A stretch of 64,000 nucleotides of DNA from Methanoculleus sp. UBA430. Lineage in GTDB: Archaea; Halobacteriota; Methanomicrobia; Methanomicrobiales; Methanoculleaceae. Position numbers and translations under genes: made by a program. The stretch is from NCBI RefSeq assembly GCF_002506585.1, contig NZ_DAXW01000016.1, forward strand, positions 1-64,000, in the 5' to 3' direction. Position 1 is the stretch's first letter. Each line of letters begins with the position of its first letter. Shown piece by piece: positions 40,090-48,759 of the stretch. Under the pieces are notes generated by a model. That model made no database searches and was not told where the DNA came from. It saw nothing but the letters and a program-made list of their open reading frames with translations.

Positions 40090-40255
40090 GGGGCCGGGGG
40101 TAGGCGCTCCCTGCCTGGCCGAGCGGCATTCCCGGCGTCGCACCCGGGGCGGGCCATACCCGGAAGGTGGACGATACCCCGGGGTTGGGAGGAGGGTCGG
40201 CCCGGGTTCCCGGGTGACCTTAGCATTTATTACCACCTGTACCCATGCGGCTCCG

Positions 40256-40750
40256 ATGCCTCACTTCGACCTTTTCTTCAAGACCGAGGAGTTGCGGCGG
40301 AGGCTTGAGCCACACCTCCGGCTCATCCCGCCGTACTTTCGGTTCACCGTCCGGACCGGGACGCCGGAAGTGCGTTACTTCGACCAGAAGGACCCGATGT
40401 GGAAGGGCTTCCCCTTTCCGGTCCCTGACGGAACCGTCTACGTCTTTGATGACGCAATCCCCGCCCGGGCGCTCGGGGGCGGGATGCAAAATCGGGCGAG
40501 TGTCCGGGTCACGCGCGAGGACAAGGATGACGAGGCGATCATCCTCCGCATCTGGCACGAGATCCTGCACGCGGTCGGGCAGCCGGCAGACGACATGGCC
40601 CGGCGGGTGGGCGAGTGGCAGAGCATGTCTGATCGGTTGGTCTGGGCGGCCTGGCAGTCGCTCTCCCGGCCGGTCGACGTGCCGTTCTGGCACCGGAAGT
40701 TCTATTCCTGGCTGACGGAGCGGGCGGCGAGCGGGGCGGGAGGAAGGTAG
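40256..40750 (+). CDS. Putative zinc-dependent protein with HExxH motif
   Basis: This 164-residue protein contains HEILHAVGQPADD at residues 101-113. His-Glu-x-x-His is the zinc-binding catalytic motif of metallopeptidases. No other zincin family hallmark is evident, and the C-terminal SRPVDVPFWHRKFYSWL offers only possible further ligands. There is no signal peptide, so it would act in the cytoplasm. A CATTTATTA box about 30 bases upstream indicates a leaderless transcript starting at this ATG, which decides the start among several in frame. The family is unknown to me. Confidence 0.65.
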   Translation: MPHFDLFFKTEELRRRLEPHLRLIPPYFRFTVRTGTPEVRYFDQKDPMWKGFPFPVPDGTVYVFDDAIPARALGGGMQNRASVRVTREDKDDEAIILRIWHEILHAVGQPADDMARRVGEWQSMSDRLVWAAWQSLSRPVDVPFWHRKFYSWLTERAASGAGGR

Positions 40751-40868
40751 ATCCGGGGGCACGTCCCCGGCGCTCCCGGAGGGGCGGGCGGGCGGAACGC
40801 GGCCCTTGCGGCTATCCGGACCCGACCTGCCGGCAAATCCTATATGTAGGCGAAACCAACCTGGAAGA

Positions 40869-41774
40869 ATGAGATCTCTCGCGATTTCATTCACAATCAT
40901 GCTTCTTCTCGGCCTGTCGTTGATCTCGGCCGGTTGCATGCAGAGCGGGTCCGGTGTGACTGTCTTGACACCGGAGACTACCACCGTATCACAGGCGCAG
41001 TACACCTCGAACGAGACACTCGTCGCTTTTGTCGAGAGCGCGATTGCCTATGTGAAAGAGAACGGCAAGGAAGCTGCCCTTGCCGAGTTTAACGACCCGA
41101 ACGGATCGTTTGTCCGGGGGGAACTCTACATCTACGCGTATGACTTCAACGGCACTACCCTCGCCCACCCGGTCAACCCGGAGAAGGTCGGCGTCAACCG
41201 CCTGAACGAGACCGAGGGGGGCGTGGGGATCTTCCTCCGGCAGATGAACGATGCGGTCAGGAACGGGGACGGTTTCGGCCGGATTGCCTACATCAACCCC
41301 ACGCGTGACCGGATGCTTGAGTCGAAACTGGCGTATGGGGTGCAGGTTGACGATGACTGGTGGCTTGGCTCCGGAATATACACGGGACCCCTCGACCTGC
41401 CTGCGGCGGCCCTCGCCGATTATCCGGAGATGATCGGGATCTGGAGAGCGGACAGCGGAGCCGTGTACTTCCTGAACGATACAATCGAGAAGATGTCCGC
41501 CGGCGAAAACACGTGGGTGGTCACTGCGCAGGACGACCGGGTCATCAGCGGGTTCAAGACGTTCTCCCTGCCGGACGGAACGGTGGAGAACCAGACGTTT
41601 GTAGGCATATTCAACCCGGACAGAGAGACCATATCGTTCATCGACCGGCCGGGAGGATGGGCGACGGGATCCCTGGCCGATCAGGACACCCTCTTCATCG
41701 CCTGGACGAACCCGGGCGATGATACGGCAACGATGGCCGGGGCCCTGACCCTGCACCGGGACAATACCGTCTAA
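40869..41774 (+). CDS. Lipoprotein with Cache-like sensor domain
   Basis: This 301-residue exported protein has a hydrophobic signal followed by the lipobox-like ISAGC near residue 20, so it is probably membrane-anchored. Residues about 45-185 read as a single-Cache domain: VAFVESAIAYVKENGKEAAL, YIYAYDFNGTTLAHPV, IAYINPTRDRMLESKLAYG and VQVDDDWWLGSGIY. Such domains bind small ligands outside the cell. No kinase or chemoreceptor domain is attached, and the last 115 residues form another beta-rich part. TATA-like CCTATATGTA lies about 25 bases before the start. A T-run follows the stop. Confidence 0.8.
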   Translation: MRSLAISFTIMLLLGLSLISAGCMQSGSGVTVLTPETTTVSQAQYTSNETLVAFVESAIAYVKENGKEAALAEFNDPNGSFVRGELYIYAYDFNGTTLAHPVNPEKVGVNRLNETEGGVGIFLRQMNDAVRNGDGFGRIAYINPTRDRMLESKLAYGVQVDDDWWLGSGIYTGPLDLPAAALADYPEMIGIWRADSGAVYFLNDTIEKMSAGENTWVVTAQDDRVISGFKTFSLPDGTVENQTFVGIFNPDRETISFIDRPGGWATGSLADQDTLFIAWTNPGDDTATMAGALTLHRDNTV

Positions 41775-42035
41775 TATCCCCTTTTTTCCCGATACGTCCC
41801 CGGCACCGGGGTCTTCGAAGCCGCCACGAGGCCACACCGTCCGGGTCTTCCCGCGTGATCCCTATCGGGACGGCGGGATGGATGTCATCATGGAGAACAC
41901 CCCGGCGGACTTCTGGTCGATCCTCCCAAGCGACGCCTCCCCGATCGGGATCGGGTGGAGAGTGAGGGTTTTCCCCTCGCTCTATAGCCGCGGCGATATC
42001 ACAACCCTTATTTTCACAAATGCGGCACGCTCTCT

Positions 42036-44081
42036 GTGAAACATCTTTTCGTGACCCTTCTCCTGATCGCCTCTCTCGTAGCGGCCGGGTGCTCCGCCCC
42101 CGCCGGGACGGCGGTTCCCGGTGCCGTATCGCAGGCGCCTGAGAGCGAATTCATCCTCAACGAGTCCATCCATTCGGGCGACGACTTCTATGCCTACGTC
42201 AACGACGCATGGATTGCAGAGCATCCCATCCCGCCCGATAAGCAGTATTACGCGGTATTCACCGGGATGCGCGATGGAGTGGATGACGACCTCCATGCTC
42301 TCCTCCTGAACGCTTCGGCAGCCCCGACGCAGGATGGGGACAGGAACACTACCCTCATCGGGCAGTTCTACCGGTCCGGGATGGATGCCGGCACAATCGA
42401 TCAGGAAGGGCTCGGCGGCCTCTCGGACCTTCTTTCGGCGATCGATGCCATCGATTCCCGTGTTGGCCTTGCTAACGCCACGATCGTTCTCCTGGAAGAG
42501 GGGTTCGGCCCGGTGTACCACTACTGGGCGGAGGTCAACCCCGAGAACAGCAGCGAGATGGTTCCGGCTCTCTACCAGGGCGGGCTCGGGTTGCCCGACC
42601 GGGACTATTACTTCCGGAACGACACGGAGAGCCTTGAGGTCCAGGAGGCCTACCGGGAGCACATAGCCCGGGTGCTGGTGCTCGCTGGAGAGCCTGTCGA
42701 AGAGGCTGCGGCCGACACCTCGACCGTCTATGCCATGGAAAGGGCCCTTGCCGCGGCTCACCTCAGTGCGGAGGAGAACCGCGACCCACAGAAGACCACG
42801 AACATCTACACCCTGGCCGAACTCGAGGAGGAGTTCCCTGCGATCGGGTGGGGGACCCTTGCCACGATCTCCGGCTCCGGGCCGGTGAGCCGGATGCACA
42901 TCTACCAGCCGGGCTACGTCGAGGGACTCAACGGCCTGCTCGAGACGGCCCCGCTCGAAGACTGGAAGATCTACCTGCGCTACCGGCTCATCGACCAGGC
43001 ATCCCCATACCTCAACGCATCCTTCGAGGAGGAGCACTTCGCCTTCTACGAGACGACGCTCTACGGCGTCCCCGAGATGAAATCCCGGTGGCAGCGTGTC
43101 GTCAACACGGAGAGCGAACTCCTGGGGGACCTTGTGGGCAGAGAATACGTCGCCGAATACGTGGACCCCCGGACCCGCGAGATGGTATCGGGGATCTTCC
43201 TTGCCATCCGCGAGACCTTCGATGAGCGGATAACAGGCCTCGCCTGGATGAGCGAACCGACGAAAGCCGCGGCCCACGAGAAGCTCGCCGCCATGGGGGA
43301 GAAGATCGCGTATCCCGACCGGTGGACGGACTACTCCGGGCTGAACCTCTCCGATTCGTACGTGGGGAACGTCCGCGCCGCGAAAGCCCACTCCCTCATC
43401 CACGGGCCGGAGGGGCTTGAACAGATCGGCGGACCGGTCGACCGGAGCGTCTGGTTTATTCCCCCGCAGATGGTGAACGCCTTCTACGACCCGACCCGGA
43501 ATGAGATGGTCTTCCCGGCGGGCATCCTCCAGCCGCCGATCTTCGACCCCGATAGAGACCCCGCTCTCAACTACGCCACTCTCGGCTGGGTGATCGGGCA
43601 CGAGATGACGCACGGCTTCGACGACCAGGGAAGGCAGTATGACAGGGACGGGAACCTGAAGGACTGGTGGACAGAGGAGGATGCAGCAAACTTCAACAAC
43701 CGGACGGCCCTGCTCGTGGCGGAGTACAACGCGTTCGAGGCCCTCCCCGGCCTCTACGTCAACGGGAACCTCACCCTTGGGGAGAACATCGCCGATCTCG
43801 GGGGCCTGACGCTTGCCTACCATGCCTGGAAGAAGACGGAGAACCCGTCGGATGACCCCGATGCGGATCGGCGGTTCTTCATCGGGGCCGCGACCCTCTG
43901 GAGGGCGAACGACCGCGAGGACTCGCTCCGGAACCTGGTCCTGACCGATCCCCATTCCCCGGAGAAGTTCCGGGTGAACGGTGTCCTCTTCAACATCCCG
44001 GAGTTCTACGAGGCGTTCCCGGAGATCGGGTCCGGTGATGCCCTCTACAGGGCCGCCGGGGAGAGACCGAGCATCTGGTGA
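42036..44081 (+). CDS. M13 family zinc metallopeptidase lipoprotein (neprilysin/PepO type)
   Basis: This 681-residue secreted peptidase has a signal sequence ending in the lipobox AAGC near residue 19. Catalytic motifs are VIGHEMTHGFDDQG (HEMTH about 522-526) and LGENIADLGG with the third zinc ligand Glu. The substrate-binding Asn-Ala-Phe-Tyr appears as NAFYDPTRNEMVFPAGILQPP (20 residues or fewer in each conserved block). The C-terminus ends ERPSIW, lacking the Cys of mammalian neprilysin. The start is GTG at 42036, downstream of a CTATAG box at about 41980. It probably degrades peptides outside the cell. Confidence 0.93.
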   Translation: MKHLFVTLLLIASLVAAGCSAPAGTAVPGAVSQAPESEFILNESIHSGDDFYAYVNDAWIAEHPIPPDKQYYAVFTGMRDGVDDDLHALLLNASAAPTQDGDRNTTLIGQFYRSGMDAGTIDQEGLGGLSDLLSAIDAIDSRVGLANATIVLLEEGFGPVYHYWAEVNPENSSEMVPALYQGGLGLPDRDYYFRNDTESLEVQEAYREHIARVLVLAGEPVEEAAADTSTVYAMERALAAAHLSAEENRDPQKTTNIYTLAELEEEFPAIGWGTLATISGSGPVSRMHIYQPGYVEGLNGLLETAPLEDWKIYLRYRLIDQASPYLNASFEEEHFAFYETTLYGVPEMKSRWQRVVNTESELLGDLVGREYVAEYVDPRTREMVSGIFLAIRETFDERITGLAWMSEPTKAAAHEKLAAMGEKIAYPDRWTDYSGLNLSDSYVGNVRAAKAHSLIHGPEGLEQIGGPVDRSVWFIPPQMVNAFYDPTRNEMVFPAGILQPPIFDPDRDPALNYATLGWVIGHEMTHGFDDQGRQYDRDGNLKDWWTEEDAANFNNRTALLVAEYNAFEALPGLYVNGNLTLGENIADLGGLTLAYHAWKKTENPSDDPDADRRFFIGAATLWRANDREDSLRNLVLTDPHSPEKFRVNGVLFNIPEFYEAFPEIGSGDALYRAAGERPSIW

Positions 44082-44124
44082 AGAAACCCTCTTTTTATAG
44101 ATAATCCCGGAGAAATGATGATCA

Positions 44125-45387
44125 ATGAAACTGCCGTACGGGGACCTGTTCGGGAGGAATAGTGTGGCAGAGAATCCGATGATCTCGCCGGACGAGTTCT
44201 CGCAGAAGGTTGCATACTCCCGGGCCGAGGCGGAGAAGATCCTCAATGCGGCAGAGAGCGACCTCGCGACCCTTACCGGGATGAAGTGGACCCTTGCGTA
44301 TACGTCACCCATCCTTGGAGCGGCGATGCTGATCAACCTGGGGCTTTTACTCGCATGCACCGGGGAGTACTATCTCTACTGGATCATGGCGTCCTTCATA
44401 TTCCTGATGATCAACCCCTTCCTCCTCCTGCTCCCGACCGATGCAGGCGATCTGAAGTCCTACGTCAGGTATTTCAACGATCTCAGGAATCGCGAGAGAA
44501 TGAGCCTCGAGGAGATCATATCGTGGGAGAGCCTCGAGAAGAGCGCCGCCGTCCCTGCCGATGCGATTGAGGCACTCAAACGGCTCACGCAGCAGAGGAA
44601 CTCTCTCTACGAACTCGGCTGGAACCTGTTCTTCATCAACTGCCAGCCGCTCGCCCCGGGTTTTCTCGTGCTTTTCGCTCTCTCCTCGGTGTTTGCACTT
44701 GCGGGCTGGATCGTGAACGGTGAATTCGCGTCGTACTCCGCCGTGATCGTCGTCATCCAGTCCGCCGCAATCATCGTCTTTTATGCTGCGATCGTGTATG
44801 TGCAGCCGTATTCACGTGGCTTCTTTGCGGGGATCCTCGGCATGCAGTCCCGGCTCAAAGAACGGTATAACGAGGCCTGGACCCAGGGGCTGAAGTATGC
44901 GCTCACCGCTGCCGTCGTGACAACCGTTGCCGGCGTCATCTCCATCGCGGCGATCGTCCTCCCCGGGGTGACGTACAACAGTTTCATCTCCGCTGAGGCC
45001 GATATCGAACTCGGGGCCGGCATGTTTGCCCTCATCTTTCTGACGCAGATGATCGTCGTGCGGCACTTCCAGGGAGGTTACAGCCGCACACTCGTCCACT
45101 CCCTCTTATCGTCCAGGATCGAGACGATCCGCGAGGAGGTGCTTTTGGCCGTCGCAGACCTCGCCCCGGCATCGCTCCGCGACGGGGTGACCCCCCGGAT
45201 GGCAGAGGATCTCGAGAGGATAACCCTCGACCTGGCCCGGTACCGGGCGCTCAAGATCGACTACGCGTCGCTGTTCGGCTATTTCCCTGTCTGTATGGTG
45301 ACGCCGGATGTCGGTGCCATAATGCGTGTTGCCGAGGCGGTGGACGGCGGCCGCGGAAGGGCCCGTTCCGGCGAGGCGGCGGCGTAA
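44125..45387 (+). CDS. Polytopic membrane protein of unknown function
   Basis: This 420-residue protein has a soluble N-terminus, then two helices near residues 55-100, a charged loop, and five further hydrophobic segments between about 175 and 330, with a soluble C-terminal region of about 90 residues. It has no motif I recognise. CTTTTTATAGATAA just upstream serves as T-run for the previous gene and as promoter here. Neighbours give no hint of function. Confidence 0.7.
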   Translation: MKLPYGDLFGRNSVAENPMISPDEFSQKVAYSRAEAEKILNAAESDLATLTGMKWTLAYTSPILGAAMLINLGLLLACTGEYYLYWIMASFIFLMINPFLLLLPTDAGDLKSYVRYFNDLRNRERMSLEEIISWESLEKSAAVPADAIEALKRLTQQRNSLYELGWNLFFINCQPLAPGFLVLFALSSVFALAGWIVNGEFASYSAVIVVIQSAAIIVFYAAIVYVQPYSRGFFAGILGMQSRLKERYNEAWTQGLKYALTAAVVTTVAGVISIAAIVLPGVTYNSFISAEADIELGAGMFALIFLTQMIVVRHFQGGYSRTLVHSLLSSRIETIREEVLLAVADLAPASLRDGVTPRMAEDLERITLDLARYRALKIDYASLFGYFPVCMVTPDVGAIMRVAEAVDGGRGRARSGEAAA

Positions 45388-45425
45388 TCCCCGGACCGCC
45401 GGAGCAGGCAGCCGGCGAGTGCCTG

Positions 45426-45923
45426 TCAGGACGCCCGGCCTCCGGGAGCCGGGATCTCCAGTGGGCGTTCCGCAAACGCCTTTGCCTCGTCCGGGGTGAA
45501 CGTGTAATCGAGCTGGTGCGGGTCCCCTCCCGGGCGGGTGCGCATCCCGATTCCCCGGAAGAGGAGGCGTCCCTCGTCTGTCGGGAGTGCAACGATCCCC
45601 TGGCTCCCGGCGGCAGCGATTCTCGAGACCTCCTGCATCAACCGTTTTCCATACCCGCGTCTCTTCAGGATCACCCCTATGCGGGAGACGTAGATATTCT
45701 TTTCATCCCCATTCCTCGTGCAGAACGAGAGGGCTCCGAGCAACTTCCCGTCCGGGGATTCGAGAACCAGCAGGTCTTCATCGAAATCTGCGATGCCGTC
45801 CCACGCGTACCGGGCTCCGCTGTGCGAATGGAACATATCAGCCCATTCCTGTCCTGCTCGCTCCAGTAGTGCCTCCCTCTCCTGGATACTATCGCGAGTC
45901 AGCGCCACCGTCCGCGTATCCAT
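45426..45923 (-). CDS. GNAT family N-acetyltransferase
   Basis: This 165-residue GNAT-fold enzyme has the acetyl-CoA-binding motif IGVILKRRGYGKRLMQEV near residues 82-99, with the Arg-Arg-x-x-Gly-x-Gly/Ala pattern. Upstream strands include LLVLESPDGKLLGALSF and downstream GIVALPTDEGRLLFRGIGM. The acceptor is unknown. It converges on the preceding membrane protein and diverges from the lipoprotein hydrolase. Confidence 0.85.
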   Translation of the reverse strand: MDTRTVALTRDSIQEREALLERAGQEWADMFHSHSGARYAWDGIADFDEDLLVLESPDGKLLGALSFCTRNGDEKNIYVSRIGVILKRRGYGKRLMQEVSRIAAAGSQGIVALPTDEGRLLFRGIGMRTRPGGDPHQLDYTFTPDEAKAFAERPLEIPAPGGRAS

Positions 45924-46022
45924 GAACCCACAGATAATCGTTATCTCCTGCTTCCTTTTTTAAGGCCATGGATGTTTCGTAACTATTATCCCTCCGGTTA
46001 TGTGATCTTCCTACGATCCACC

Positions 46023-47393
46023 GTGAAACCCGGCAGAGCCTTACTGATCATGATTACTCTTTCTCTCGCAATTCTTGTCGTTTCTGCAGGATGCACTGCG
46101 ATCGGTCAGCAACCGTCAGCATCGTCTTCCGCCGCGGCAGTTGCCGCGCCTGCCTCCGACTGCCCAACGTTCGTGTTTACGGACCCTGAATTTGCGTTCG
46201 AACTCCAGCGGACGCTTGGGGCCTCGTATGCGGGGGAGGCCGATATCGGCGAGTGCCTGGCCACTGCGTCCAGGATTACAGAAAGAGACTTTGAGAGCTG
46301 GTACAGCGAATGGAACAGGACCGCGGAGACCTTCAGGAGAGCGGGGAACGAGAGTCTCGCAGCGGGGCACCGGGTCACCGCAATGGAAGCCTACTACCGG
46401 GCCGCAACGTATTACCGCACGGCCGAGTTCTTCCTGCATGGCAATCCCGCCGATCCCCGGATCGTGGAGACCTGGGAAAAGAGCCGGGAAACGTTTCGCG
46501 ATGCACTTGCGCTCGATATCGTTCCTTACGAGATCGTCGCCATCCCGTATGAGAACACCACGCTGCCGGGCTACTTCTACAAGGTCGACAGTTCCGGCAG
46601 TCCCCGGCCGCTGCTTATCGTCCAGACCGGTTTTGACGGCTGCCAGGAGGAGCTCCATCCCTATGCGAAGGAGGGGGTCAGACGCGGATACAACGTCCTG
46701 ACATTCGAGGGGCCGGGCCAGGGCGAGGTGATACGGGTCCAGCACATCCCGTTCCGTCACGATTGGGAGAACGTGATCAGGCCTGTCGTGGACTATGCGG
46801 TAAGCCGGCCCGACGTCGATGAAGACCGGATTGCTCTCTGGGGGGTCTCGCTCGGAGGCTACCTCGCTCCCCGCGGTGCCGCATTCGAGCCCCGGATCGC
46901 GGCGCTGGTCGCGGACGGAGGTACCTACGATGTCGGACAGACTCTCCTCGCGAACCTGCAGAACAGCGGGGAAGCGAACCTGACAGAAGTTGAACTGCAG
47001 GAGTGGCTGCAGGTGGATCCGGTTGAGTTCAACTCTGCCATGCGCACCGCCATGGCACACGATACCGGCATCCGCTGGCTGAACGAGAACGGGATGTTTG
47101 TCTTCGATGCCGGCTCGCCGGCACAGTTCTGGGCGAAATGGATGGAGTTTTCACTCGTCGGCATTGCCGAAGAGATACGGTGCCCCACGCTGGTCTGTGC
47201 CGGCGCGACCGATCACCTCGACCCGGACGGGGCGCAGGCGAAGGCGCTCTACGATCACCTCACCTGCGAGCGGGAACTTCTGGTATTCTCCGACGATTAC
47301 GGTGCCGGGTCGCACTGCCAGTTCGGGGCGTTCGCGCAGTCGTTTGCCGCCAAGTTCGACTGGCTCGACGATAAGATGGGAATGAGCGGATAA
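46023..47393 (+). CDS. Lipoprotein alpha/beta hydrolase
   Basis: This protein of about 456 residues has a signal sequence and lipobox-like VVSAGC. The catalytic half has the nucleophile elbow WGVSLGGYLAP, an acidic residue in AGATDHLDP and a His in GAGSHCQFG, the Ser-Asp-His triad. The helical part with EAYYRAATYYRTAEFFLHG and the order of elements resemble FrsA-like hydrolases such as 2,6-dihydroxypseudooxynicotine hydrolase. The frame opens at 45972, but a TTTTTTAAGG box lies only 10-15 bases before that ATG, so I prefer the GTG at 46023; an ATG at 46050 is also possible. The substrate is unknown. Confidence 0.83.
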   Translation: MKPGRALLIMITLSLAILVVSAGCTAIGQQPSASSSAAAVAAPASDCPTFVFTDPEFAFELQRTLGASYAGEADIGECLATASRITERDFESWYSEWNRTAETFRRAGNESLAAGHRVTAMEAYYRAATYYRTAEFFLHGNPADPRIVETWEKSRETFRDALALDIVPYEIVAIPYENTTLPGYFYKVDSSGSPRPLLIVQTGFDGCQEELHPYAKEGVRRGYNVLTFEGPGQGEVIRVQHIPFRHDWENVIRPVVDYAVSRPDVDEDRIALWGVSLGGYLAPRGAAFEPRIAALVADGGTYDVGQTLLANLQNSGEANLTEVELQEWLQVDPVEFNSAMRTAMAHDTGIRWLNENGMFVFDAGSPAQFWAKWMEFSLVGIAEEIRCPTLVCAGATDHLDPDGAQAKALYDHLTCERELLVFSDDYGAGSHCQFGAFAQSFAAKFDWLDDKMGMSG

Positions 47394-47454
47394 CGGGCTC
47401 CCGTTCCGGGGAAGAATGGGGCTATCGTCCCTCTTTTTCGGATTCTCCAGGCAA

Positions 47455-47934
47455 CTACCGGCGAACATGGTATCCGGCTACCGTGAGCGTATGGGTGAAG
47501 GCGTCGTCCCATTCCGGGCCGCGGAGCCTATCCAGCGCCGGTTGCACCCGCTCCCAGAGCCGGCCGAGTTCGTCGGTCTCCGGGATGAGCGCTGTCTGAT
47601 ACGTCACCCGTCCCGCCAGCTTCCCCTGCGCATCAAGGACAAGCAGGCGGCAGCAGTACTCGCGGCAGAGGCCGGGGCGTGTCAGGTGGACCGTGCACCA
47701 CGCCTTTCCCGTCTCCCCATCAAATCTCAGGAAGGGGCATGCGTTCGGCAGTTCCTCGCTGCTGCTCCTGTCCTCGAAGAGGGCTATCTTGTCCGGATCG
47801 ACCCGCACCTCCTCCGCATCCCCGGTATAGTGGTTGTGCACGACAAACATGTAGTCGCCGCGCTCTTCGATAACCCTGTGGACGTCCCGCATGTGGGTGC
47901 AGCACCTGCCGCACTGGCAGCACTTACCGGCGAT
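47455..47934 (-). CDS. YkgJ-type cysteine-cluster protein, start uncertain
   Basis: The protein contains the YkgJ-family motif Cys-x2-Cys-Gly-x-Cys-Cys (KCCQCGRCCTHM) followed by NACPFLRFDGETGKAWC and RPGLCREYCC, enough cysteines for a zinc or iron-sulfur site. The first in-frame ATG (47892) lies after the first motif. Upstream the frame stays open to a TGA at 47980-47982 but has no ATG, GTG or TTG, so either a rare start such as ATC (47934) is used or the gene is damaged. The span 47983-48255 is GC-rich with no gene I can support. Confidence 0.6.
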   Translation of the reverse strand: MAGKCCQCGRCCTHMRDVHRVIEERGDYMFVVHNHYTGDAEEVRVDPDKIALFEDRSSSEELPNACPFLRFDGETGKAWCTVHLTRPGLCREYCCRLLVLDAQGKLAGRVTYQTALIPETDELGRLWERVQPALDRLRGPEWDDAFTHTLTVAGYHVRR

Positions 47935-48255
47935 GGTGCCTGCCTCCTCGAGCGCCGGGCGGTCGGCACACTGGTGTGCTCATCATCCGGTAGTCTTCAC
48001 TGCAAGGGTATAATACCTGCCGGAGCCGCCCGGGCGCCGGCAGGCCGGCGGGTTCCGGCCATGGCGCAGGGGGCCGTGATAGCCCGCAAGGGGGGCACGG
48101 CCCTCAACGCAGGTGGCGGTTGCTCCCCGGAGAGGGGGGATGTCCCGGATCCAGCCCCGGCGCCGGCAGCAGCGGGAGCGTGTTGACAGCAGCATGGCAG
48201 CGGTTGCTGCCGGTGAGAAGGCGTCAGGGTATTTTCGAAATGCAGCCCGTTCAGG

Positions 48256-48270
48256 GATATTTATATGTGG
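48256..48270 (+). promoter_or_regulatory. TATA box for small basic protein gene
   Basis: GATATTTATATGTGGG stands about 50 bases before the ATG at 48316 and is a strong archaeal TATA candidate, supporting the plus-strand gene over the antisense ORF. Confidence 0.5.
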
Positions 48271-48315
48271 GAAAACGATGAATAGAACCATTCAAAGACG
48301 TAGCAGGGTATCTGT

Positions 48316-48453
48316 ATGCCAACAAGCAAGAAACAAATGGAAAAACTGAACAGGGCAAAGAAGGCCAAGGCAGAAGAACTTGCGCAACAGGCGGCTGCGG
48401 GCAGCGAGGCCGCCAAGAAGAAACTCAAGAAACTCGAGAAGAAGATCAAGTGA
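48316..48453 (+). CDS. Small lysine-rich coiled-coil protein
   Basis: This 45-residue protein is almost entirely one amphipathic helix rich in Lys, Ala, Glu and Gln. It starts MPTSKKQMEKLNRAKKAK and ends KKLKKLEKKIK. Heptad-like spacing of Leu and Ala suggests a short coiled coil, and the strong positive charge suggests nucleic-acid or ribosome binding; both are inference. The good TATA box upstream supports expression. The region from 48454 to 48702 holds no other plus-strand gene. Confidence 0.55.
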   Translation: MPTSKKQMEKLNRAKKAKAEELAQQAAAGSEAAKKKLKKLEKKIK

Positions 48454-48759
48454 GCCGCCCGAGACCTCCGGCTGTTTTCATTTTCTTTTTCGACCGCCGC
48501 CCTGAACTCATTTAAGCGGCCTTCAACCGATCCGTCGGCGTCTCGAAGGGTCACGATCCTGTCGCAGCCGCCACAGACGATCAGTTCGCATACTTGCTCA
48601 CCCGTCTTCGAGTGTAACAACGACGAATCATCGATCACAACAATCTGCTACTGTATTCAGGAGCACTTGCTTCATGTCGCATTACGGGCAACAGAATAAG
48701 GCATGGTTACACCGTTCAAACCAACGAGATGAACGCTACTTTTCCTCCTGCTTGCGGCC

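Noticed and set aside
41878..42039. 53-codon ORF before the M13 peptidase, open further upstream
   Set aside because: The frame looks somewhat protein-like (MENTPADFWSILPS) but has no recognisable family or start signal, and overlaps the peptidase start. It may be a gene fragment.
41982..44360. Long minus-strand ORF of 792 codons opposite the M13 peptidase
   Set aside because: It is a high-GC shadow frame; the plus strand carries all M13 catalytic motifs.
48261..48638. Minus-strand ORF of 125 codons with a CGGC motif
   Set aside because: Its second half is simply antisense to the lysine-rich plus-strand gene, which has the better promoter. The first 60 residues look protein-like but lack a clear ribosome-binding site, so it stays unsupported.
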